Position numbers and translations under genes: made by a program
Shown here: piece by piece, positions 1-4,659 of the stretch
Layout of the letters: each line of letters begins with the position of its first letter
Numbering within the stretch: the first letter of the stretch is position 1
Assembly: GCA_003646045.1 (NCBI GenBank)
Contig: QNDV01000205.1
Location: 1-5,318, forward strand
DNA from: a bacterium
GTDB taxonomy: Bacteria; Krumholzibacteriota; Krumholzibacteria; LZORAL124-64-63
Direction of reading: 5' to 3'
DNA: 5,318 bases
The notes under the pieces: model-generated
Database searches by the model: none
Told to the model about the DNA's origin: nothing
What the model saw: only the letters and a program-made list of their open reading frames with translations

Positions 1-1
1 T

Positions 2-445
2 ACGGTCGACGTGGTATTCGGGCAGGGCGACGTCTATCTGCTGGTTTTCATAGGCTTCTCCTGACCATTCTGTCTGGATACGGCTTCCGGTGCGGAGGCC
101 CTCGCCGACGAGTATCAGGATACACCCCTGCGTTTCATACTGGTTGATCTGTGGGATGGCACGGCCGAGCAGGTGCATGCCTTCGAAGCGAGCTCCGGCG
201 TGGATCAGTCGGTTCTGCTTTACGGTGGCAAAACCAGCGGTGTGGCCAGGACCCTGGATGCCAATGTCGACCATATTTTCGTGATCGACGGTACCGGCAT
301 AATCCGCTACGAGTTTTCCCGGGCCGATGGTTTTCCCGCCCTGCGACCCGACGACGTGCGGCCGACGCTGGACCAGGCCTTGGCCGGTTCGGTACCCGCC
401 GAGGATACCAGCTTCGGTGCGATCAAGGCGCTGTACCGCAGATAG
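2..445 (+). CDS. Thioredoxin-fold selenoprotein with a UxxC (Sec-Pro-Phe-Cys) motif, 5'-truncated
   Basis: The frame is open from the left edge to a TAG at 443-445 (147 residues, counted from the codon at 2-4) except for one TGA at 62-64. Before the TGA it reads as a hydrophobic beta strand (YLLVFIGFS); the TGA is residue 21 and is followed by Pro22-Phe23-Cys24, then a helix (EALADEYQD), a second strand (RFILVDL, 44-50) and the late strand HIFVIDGTGIIRY (91-103). This is the order of a TlpA/redoxin-type thioredoxin fold, with TGA at the first redox cysteine of CxxC. The 20 codons before the TGA end in G or C in 16 cases, as real coding sequence should. Reading UGA as selenocysteine restores one continuous protein. 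The likely role is a thiol/selenol oxidoreductase; substrate and compartment are unknown because the N-terminus is off the window. The usual cis-proline before the late strand is absent (VDHIF). A conventional gene caller would report only a 90-residue protein from the GTG at 173. Alternative: a pseudogene or sequencing error at one Cys codon. Confidence 0.82.
62..64 (+). other. In-frame UGA predicted to encode selenocysteine
   Basis: The TGA sits between Ser20 and Pro22 of the thioredoxin-like frame and replaces the N-terminal Cys of a CxxC motif (U-P-F-C; the resolving Cys is TGT at 71-73). TGA is used as a genuine stop by the neighbouring CDF and amidase genes, and TGG encodes tryptophan throughout, so general UGA reassignment does not explain it. 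A single-base nonsense mutation of TGC or TGT is the main competing explanation. Confidence 0.8.
82..100 (+). promoter_or_regulatory. Candidate bacterial SECIS hairpin inside the selenoprotein reading frame
   Basis: GGCTTCC (82-88) pairs with GGAGGCC (94-100): seven consecutive pairs, one of them a G-U wobble, closing a five-base loop GGTGC (89-93). The loop begins 24 nt after the UGA and starts with GG. Bacterial SECIS elements are described as a short stem-loop with the apical loop about 16-37 nt after the UGA and at least one G in its first two positions, so spacing, size and loop identity all fit. Its inferred role is to bind SelB-GTP-Sec-tRNA and recode the UGA. No clear extension of the lower stem toward the UGA was seen, and GC-rich DNA can form such hairpins by chance. 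Confidence 0.68.
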
Positions 446-463
446 GGATAGAAGCGCGGACGA

Positions 464-2245
464 TCAACCGGTTCCGTTGCCCAACACGGAAATCAGGGCC
501 CGTACCACCTTCTCGGCGTCTCGCTGGCGCAGCTCCGAATAGCGCACCGCCCAGATATGCTCCGGAAAGGCCAGATTGCGCATTTCCACCAGCAGTTTGT
601 AGCGTGTGGGATTGTCCCGCAGCACACCCAGATTCTTGCCCTTGATGCGGGCGCCGGCACCCATTTCCGGCAGCAGGCGACGGGCGAACTCCCGGCTTGT
701 GGTATCGATGGACTGACGGTTGCGCTGGTAGAAAAGGGTCACCGCGTCGCCGGCGGCGGGTACGTTGTCGGCGTGGAAGCTCAGGAACACCTGTCGGCCC
801 GGCGTCACGTCCGCCAAAGCACGCTTTGCCACGTTGATCCGGGCCCGCAAGTATTTCTGCCCGCCCTTGGGCCAGGTACTCGGGGAGGAACTCCGGTTCC
901 AACGTTCGTCGTTGAAGACCTCCAGCCGGTCATGTACGAAAGTGCGGTTCACCGGTTCGTTGCTTCGCAGCAGGTGGTTCGGAGCGAAGACGGTCAGGGT
1001 CACTTCGGCGCCGTTGAGCATGAGCAGGGCGGCGGTGCGCAGGGCCAGGTCGTAGGCGTACTCGTCCTCCACCACGTAGTAGGGTTTACCCTCGGCGTCG
1101 CGTCCCTTGACGATGGCGCCCGGATCGATGCCACCGTGGCCCGGATCCAGGACAAAGTGCCAACCGGTCAGTTTGTTGCCCAGGGGCGGCATGGTCGCGA
1201 TGGTCCGCGAGAACCGGTTCCACAACTGCTTGCCGTGACTGTAGGCCACTCGTGGCGAAATATTGGACTTCTCGGCGTAGTGTTGGCCGGGTTGGGCCGG
1301 CGCGCGAGGGGTCTCCCAGTAGTAGGGTCCGTTGGCGGTGTCAAGCCGCTGGATGCCGGGCACGATGATCTTCAGGTCGTCCCAGTCAAACTTGCCGTTC
1401 TTCGGCGCGGTACCCAGGCGCGGTCGTACGGTGAGCTCCTGTCCCGGGTGGATCAGCGAGCCTCGCATGTTGTTCACCTGGCGCAACTCCCGCAGGCTCA
1501 TCTGGTGCAGGCGTGCGATCTCCGTCAGGTTGTCACCGCGGCGCACGGTGTAGGTCGCCAGCCGCGGTGCCCCGTTGGTTTTGAGCTGCAGCTCCTGTCC
1601 GGGGTGGATGACATTGCTGGTCAGGCCGTTGATGGACTTGAGCTCATCCAGGGTCAGGCCGTAGGCCTTGGCGATCTCGGTCAGGGCATCTCCACGTTCC
1701 ACTATGTGGGTCGTGCGATCCACTTCCACCAGGCGCAGCTGCTGGCCCACGAAGATACGGTCGTCCCGCAGGTCGTTGATGCGTTTCAGTTCGTTCAGCC
1801 GCAGGCCGTGGCGGCGGCAGATGCTCATGAGGGTGTCGCCACGCCGCACCACATGGACCGGCTCGTCGGTGGGGGCGGGCCGCAGTCGCAACCGCTGGCC
1901 GACGTGGATACTGTCTCCCTCGAGCCGGTTCAGTCGCCGTAGCAGCTCCAGGGCGATGTCATGGCGCAGGGCTATTTCCAGCAGGGTGTCGCCCCGCCGG
2001 ACCTCGTACCACTCCTGGTCCTCCTGGGGGATGCGCAGTCTCTGTCCAATGGCCAACTCGTCACTGCGCAGCTCGTTCCACTCGCGCAGTTCGGGCACCG
2101 TCACATCGTAGCGGCGGGCGATGATTGTCAGGTACTCGCCTCGCTGCACCGTGTGGATCCGCCACTCCTGGGCCAGTGCCGGTACCGCCAGTACAACCAC
2201 CATCAACAGGCCACAAAACATACGCTGACCATGCAGCCGGCTCAT
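464..2245 (-). CDS. Secreted N-acetylmuramoyl-L-alanine amidase with five LysM domains
   Basis: The 593-residue protein starts with a signal peptide (hydrophobic 10-22, likely cleavage after ALA at 25). Five LysM domains follow at about 31-73, 80-122, 131-173, 180-222 and 232-274, each with the [R]RGD/E...L..IA...N.L......GQ.L pattern; they should anchor the enzyme to peptidoglycan. After a linker (about 275-360) comes an Amidase_3 domain (about 361-590): His370 in DPGHGG, Glu395 and His491 in SFHAD are the expected zinc ligands, and Glu554 in LLVEMRN fits the catalytic glutamate. It should cleave the MurNAc-L-Ala amide bond in the periplasm during cell separation or wall turnover. The Glu395-to-His491 spacing is longer than usual because of an insertion around 420-465. 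The ATG overlaps the stop of the upstream CDF gene (ATGA), with GGAG seven bases before it, suggesting translational coupling. The gene ends 18 bp from the convergent selenoprotein gene. Confidence 0.93.
   Translation of the reverse strand: MSRLHGQRMFCGLLMVVVLAVPALAQEWRIHTVQRGEYLTIIARRYDVTVPELREWNELRSDELAIGQRLRIPQEDQEWYEVRRGDTLLEIALRHDIALELLRRLNRLEGDSIHVGQRLRLRPAPTDEPVHVVRRGDTLMSICRRHGLRLNELKRINDLRDDRIFVGQQLRLVEVDRTTHIVERGDALTEIAKAYGLTLDELKSINGLTSNVIHPGQELQLKTNGAPRLATYTVRRGDNLTEIARLHQMSLRELRQVNNMRGSLIHPGQELTVRPRLGTAPKNGKFDWDDLKIIVPGIQRLDTANGPYYWETPRAPAQPGQHYAEKSNISPRVAYSHGKQLWNRFSRTIATMPPLGNKLTGWHFVLDPGHGGIDPGAIVKGRDAEGKPYYVVEDEYAYDLALRTAALLMLNGAEVTLTVFAPNHLLRSNEPVNRTFVHDRLEVFNDERWNRSSSPSTWPKGGQKYLRARINVAKRALADVTPGRQVFLSFHADNVPAAGDAVTLFYQRNRQSIDTTSREFARRLLPEMGAGARIKGKNLGVLRDNPTRYKLLVEMRNLAFPEHIWAVRYSELRQRDAEKVVRALISVLGNGTG
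1424..2155 (-). repeat. Array of five LysM peptidoglycan-binding repeats within the amidase
   Basis: The array encodes residues 31-274 of the amidase. The repeat period is 49-52 residues, with a 43-residue core per copy. Copies 2-5 keep RGD (R-G-D-T/A/N-L), copy 1 has RGE, and all end in GQ-x-L. The copies have diverged at DNA level, so this is an old protein-domain duplication and not a recent tandem DNA repeat. Short linkers rich in Asp, Glu and Pro separate them. Confidence 0.9.
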
Positions 2246-3165
2246 GACTTCACTCCGTCCCGCGGTTCCCGCGCCTGGATGAAGATCTCCCGGATCATTG
2301 GCCTGCGGGTCCTGATGTCGGCGGCCAGCTCGGCAGTAGTGCGCTCCACATCCGCGGCGGAAAGATGATCGTGGAAATCCAGGCCCAGGTTCAGCACCAC
2401 GTTCTCGGGACCCATGTGCAGGGTCAGGATGCGGTTGACGCCGACCACCTCGTCGCGGGCGGCGGCCAGGGAACGTACCTCGGCTTCCACTTCGGGGCCG
2501 GCACTCTCGCCGATGAGCAGGTCCTTGGTTTCGGTGGCCAGCAGCCAGGCCGTCACTGCCAGGATGAGGCCGATGACCACCGACGCGGCGCCGTCCAGCC
2601 AGGCCAGGCCCGTCACCTGGCTCAGGAAGATGCCGACGAACGCCACGATGATGCCCAGCATGGCCGCCGAGTCCTCGAAGAGCACCACGAAGGTCGTGGG
2701 GTCCTTGCTGCGGCGAACCGCCTCCAGGTACCCCAGGCGGCCCTTGGCGCGGCGGAATGACCGCAGGGCCAGGGACCAGGCGGTACCCTCCAACAGGAAA
2801 CTCAAGGCCAGCACGTAGTAGCTGACCCGCACGTTCTCCACGTGCTGGGGATGCAGGATGTGGCGCACGCCTTCGAGTATGGAGATGCCGGCGCCCAGGG
2901 CAAAAACGAGAATGGCCACCACGAAGGACCAGAAGTAGATCTCCTTGCCGTAGCCGTAGGGGTGGTCACGGTCCGCCGCACGGGCTCCCCGATGCAGGCC
3001 CAGCAGCAGCAGAACCCCGTTGCCCGTGTCCACCAGGGAATGGACACCCTCGCTGAGCATGGCGCTGCTGCCGGTGATGGAAGCCGCCACGAACTTGGTT
3101 ACCGCAATGAGCAGGTTCCCCGCCAGGGCGGCGTAGATTACGATCCGGGATTCAGAGTGGGCCAT
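2242..3165 (-). CDS. Cation diffusion facilitator (CDF) family divalent metal transporter
   Basis: From the chosen ATG at 3165 the protein has 307 residues, the usual CDF length, with six predicted membrane segments (about 8-28, 34-57, 78-98, 114-134, 158-180, 190-211) and a cytoplasmic C-terminal domain (about 218-300). His42-x3-Asp46 in TM2 (HSLVD) is the HxxxD metal-binding signature, and Glu164-Asp165 in TM5 (FEDSAAMLG) plus the loop motif HPYGYGKE (68-75) resemble the ZnT9-like branch of the family. It probably exports Zn2+ or a similar divalent ion from the cytoplasm by proton antiport; the metal is not settled by sequence. The frame stays open upstream to an ATG at 3264, but the 33 extra residues do not look like family sequence, a GAAGGA site precedes 3165, and a candidate promoter lies between the two starts. 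The TGA stop overlaps the amidase ATG, so the two genes form one transcription unit. Confidence 0.9.
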   Translation of the reverse strand: MAHSESRIVIYAALAGNLLIAVTKFVAASITGSSAMLSEGVHSLVDTGNGVLLLLGLHRGARAADRDHPYGYGKEIYFWSFVVAILVFALGAGISILEGVRHILHPQHVENVRVSYYVLALSFLLEGTAWSLALRSFRRAKGRLGYLEAVRRSKDPTTFVVLFEDSAAMLGIIVAFVGIFLSQVTGLAWLDGAASVVIGLILAVTAWLLATETKDLLIGESAGPEVEAEVRSLAAARDEVVGVNRILTLHMGPENVVLNLGLDFHDHLSAADVERTTAELAADIRTRRPMIREIFIQAREPRDGVKS

Positions 3166-3168
3166 GGT

Positions 3169-3174
3169 TCCTTC
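3169..3174 (-). promoter_or_regulatory. Ribosome binding site selecting the CDF start at 3165
   Basis: Read on the minus strand, GAAGGA lies three bases before the ATG at 3165-3163. Spacing from the purine core is slightly short but usable. The other candidate starts at 3198 and 3264 give N-termini unlike the CDF family. Confidence 0.55.
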
Positions 3175-3217
3175 GCGGGGTCGGTCGGCGGACTCCATTC
3201 CAAGCGACGCATTCTTG

Positions 3218-3246
3218 AGAATAAGTGCGATCGGGGCCAACGCCAA
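3218..3246 (-). promoter_or_regulatory. Candidate sigma-70-type promoter of the CDF-amidase unit
   Basis: On the minus strand TTGGCG (3246-3241; 4 of 6 to TTGACA) is followed after exactly 17 bp by TATTCT (3223-3218; 4 of 6 to TATAAT). Transcription would start near 3211, giving a leader of about 45 nt before the ATG at 3165. It lies inside the 5' extension of the longer frame, which supports the shorter CDF start. The match is moderate and consensus rules may differ in this organism. Confidence 0.4.
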
Positions 3247-3272
3247 GGACGAATCGCTGCCCATGTAGATGG

Positions 3273-3301
3273 TGGCGATTGCCCGTCGATCCTGTTAATA
3301 T
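3273..3301 (+). promoter_or_regulatory. Weak candidate promoter of the lipoprotein-barrel unit
   Basis: TGGCGA (3273-3278) and TAATAT (3296-3301) are 17 bp apart, ahead of a leader of about 40 nt to the GTG start. The -35 match is poor; the AT-rich TTAATAT stands out from the GC-rich surroundings. No sigma-54 (-24 GG / -12 GC) arrangement was found here. Confidence 0.25.
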
Positions 3302-3333
3302 GCGCTGCACAATGAAACCCCTGCCATCCCCTA

Positions 3334-3340
3334 GGGAGGT
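3334..3340 (+). promoter_or_regulatory. Strong ribosome binding site selecting a GTG start
   Basis: GGGAGGT ends seven bases before the GTG at 3348-3350. This near-perfect Shine-Dalgarno site fixes the start of the lipoprotein at GTG and places the signal peptide immediately at the N-terminus. Upstream in-frame ATGs (3225, 3300 and 3312) lack such a site and would bury the signal peptide. Confidence 0.85.
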
Positions 3341-3347
3341 ATCCGTA

Positions 3348-3998
3348 GTGATCATCCGACGTATCCTGTGGCCAGCCGCGGTGTTTCTGGCGCTGTTGGC
3401 TCTGGCCGCGTGCTACCCCGGCGGACCCGAATCCGCCAGCGACACGGCCCTGACCATAACGTCCCGGGTTCCGGGCGCCGACTATGACAATCTGCATACC
3501 TTTGCCATGGAGGACAATGTTGTCCTGCTGGATCTGACCCCGGGTACCGATCCGGAAGAACTGCCAGACAACGTGAACACGGCGATCCTCGAGGAACTGC
3601 GCGCGCAGATGGTGGCCGCGGGCTTCCAGGATGTCACTCCTGATACGGCCACCGTAACCCCAGACGTTTGGCTGGTGGTAGGTGCGAACCAGGCTGACGT
3701 CTGGTACTACTACTATGGCTGGGGCTATTATGGCGGCTGGTGGGGACCCGGCTACGGCTATTACCCGCCCTATGTAGGTGTCAGCAGTTTCCAGGTCGGC
3801 AGCGTGTTGTGGGGCCTGATCGACACGCGGGACCTCGACCCCACGGACCCCGATCCGCAGTTGACGAGCATCTGGTTCGCCGCCCTCAACGGTGCGCTGT
3901 CCAACTCCAACACTACATCGGCCTCCGGAGTGAAGACGCTCATCCAGCAGGCCTTCACCCAATCACCGTACATCCAGGCCGCACCGGCCGGCAAGTAG
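3348..3998 (+). CDS. DUF4136-like lipoprotein with an aromatic/glycine-rich tract
   Basis: The 216-residue product begins MIIRRILWPAAVF, a lipoprotein signal with two arginines, a hydrophobic core and the lipobox LAAC; Cys22 would be lipidated. Tyr, not Asp, follows it, consistent with outer-membrane sorting by the Lol rule. The rest matches the plan of DUF4136 lipoproteins: an early DYDNLHTFAM segment (45-54), a helix pairing N-terminal AILEELRAQMVAAGF (79-93), a TPDVWLVVGA strand (104-113), and a late VLWGLIDTRD strand pair (153-162) followed by a C-terminal helix. Residues 119-142 consist only of Tyr, Trp, Gly and Pro (14 of 24 aromatic), inserted where family members often carry a variable Gly/Tyr loop. 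The molecular function of DUF4136 is not established. The barrel-protein gene starts 12 bp downstream, so the two are probably co-transcribed and may act together at the outer membrane. Confidence 0.82.
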   Translation: MIIRRILWPAAVFLALLALAACYPGGPESASDTALTITSRVPGADYDNLHTFAMEDNVVLLDLTPGTDPEELPDNVNTAILEELRAQMVAAGFQDVTPDTATVTPDVWLVVGANQADVWYYYYGWGYYGGWWGPGYGYYPPYVGVSSFQVGSVLWGLIDTRDLDPTDPDPQLTSIWFAALNGALSNSNTTSASGVKTLIQQAFTQSPYIQAAPAGK

Positions 3999-4010
3999 GG
4001 AGGACGACTC

Positions 4011-4595
4011 ATGAAAAGCATCATCCTCGCGCTGGCCCTGCTGGCGACCCTGGCCACGGGCGCGGCGGCCGAATCGAGCTTCGGCATGGCTTGGAACCCC
4101 AGCATTCCCGTGGGCGACACGGCGGATTTCGCCGGTGGCTTCGCCTGGCGGGGTGCCTCCGTCGAGTGGCGTAATTTCATACGCACGGATTGGGCATGGG
4201 GCGTCGACCTCGGCTGGAACGTGATGACCGACAGCTTCTCGGGCACCGTTACCGAAGGGGACATCACGGTCACGGGCAATGAGTGGAACACTATCAACGC
4301 CATACCCGTCCACCTGACGACTTTCAAGTATTTCGGTGGTGATCGCCGCGAACCCCGCTGGTATGCGGGCCTGGGTGCCGGCGCCAACTGGATGGAGTAT
4401 CGCCAGGACTTCGGCATCTTCGCCGTGGAAGAGACCCAGTGGCACTTCACCCTGGCGCCGGAGATCGGCGTCCAGATGCCCTGGAATTCCTGGGTGGGCT
4501 ATCTGGGCGTGCGCTATCAGCACGCCTTCGCCGCGGGAAATGTCGACAATGACCAGGGCTGGTTCGATTTCAAGGTTGGTTTCGGGTTGAACTAG
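4011..4595 (+). CDS. Small outer-membrane beta-barrel protein
   Basis: The 194-residue protein has a classic Sec signal peptide (MKSIILALALLATLATGAAA, cleavage after residue 20). The mature part of about 174 residues is rich in Gly, Trp, Tyr and Phe with alternating polar/hydrophobic stretches such as ASVEWRNFIR, WGVDLGWNVM, WYAGLGAGANWMEY, WVGYLGVRYQHAF and the terminal GWFDFKVGFGLN. This suits an eight-stranded barrel of the OmpW/OMP_b-brl type, though the last residue is Asn and not the usual Phe. There is no cysteine in the mature chain. GGGAGG overlaps the preceding stop region and sits seven bases before the ATG, so it is expressed with the lipoprotein. Function (transport, structure or sensing) cannot be assigned from sequence. 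Confidence 0.8.
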   Translation: MKSIILALALLATLATGAAAESSFGMAWNPSIPVGDTADFAGGFAWRGASVEWRNFIRTDWAWGVDLGWNVMTDSFSGTVTEGDITVTGNEWNTINAIPVHLTTFKYFGGDRREPRWYAGLGAGANWMEYRQDFGIFAVEETQWHFTLAPEIGVQMPWNSWVGYLGVRYQHAFAAGNVDNDQGWFDFKVGFGLN

Positions 4596-4624
4596 AGCTC
4601 CGATCCGGCCTGACGGGGAATGAG

Positions 4625-4657
4625 ACGGCGCCGCGTGGCATGACCGCGCGGCGCCGT
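4625..4657. terminator. GC-rich hairpin between convergent genes, probable bidirectional terminator
   Basis: ACGGCGCCGCG (4625-4635) is perfectly complementary to 4647-4657, giving an 11-bp stem with an 11-nt loop. It lies 29 bp after the barrel-protein stop and begins two bases beyond the stop codon of the convergent sigma-54 activator, so it can serve both transcripts. No clear T-tract follows on either strand, so it may act with Rho or as an RNA 3'-end stabiliser. Confidence 0.6.
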
Positions 4658-4659
4658 GC

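Noticed and set aside
62..64. Genome-wide reassignment of UGA to Trp or Gly.
   Set aside because: TGA terminates the amidase and CDF genes at family-typical ends, TGG is used freely for Trp, and no other long gene here contains an in-frame TGA.
40..80. Iodothyronine deiodinase-type selenoprotein (FGSxTUPPF motif).
   Set aside because: The surrounding residues are reminiscent (FIGFSUPF), but the motif here is U-P-F-C with a resolving Cys, not UPPF, so a thioredoxin/redoxin-type UxxC protein fits better.
173..445. A separate 90-residue gene starting at GTG 173.
   Set aside because: The same frame is clearly coding upstream of 173 through the helix and strand after the UGA, so the GTG is an internal Val codon of the larger thioredoxin-like protein.
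472..491. A 6-bp hairpin (TTCCGT / ACGGAA) near the amidase stop as a terminator.
   Set aside because: It lies inside the amidase coding end, the stem is short, the loop is 8 nt and no T-tract follows on either strand.
557..1942. A 461-codon open frame on the plus strand.
   Set aside because: It is the antisense of the LysM/amidase gene; its translation shows no recognisable domain and is explained by GC-rich codon use of the real gene.
1424..2155. CRISPR-like or recent tandem DNA repeat in the regularly spaced segment.
   Set aside because: The regularity is at protein level (LysM domains); nucleotide identity between units is too low and units are joined without spacers.
3166..3264. N-terminal extension of the CDF protein to the ATG at 3264.
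   Set aside because: The extra 33 residues do not resemble the family, contain the likely promoter, and lack a good ribosome binding site.
3225..3347. N-terminal extension of the lipoprotein to the ATG at 3225.
   Set aside because: It would bury the lipoprotein signal peptide 41 residues inside; the strong GGGAGGT site points to the GTG at 3348.
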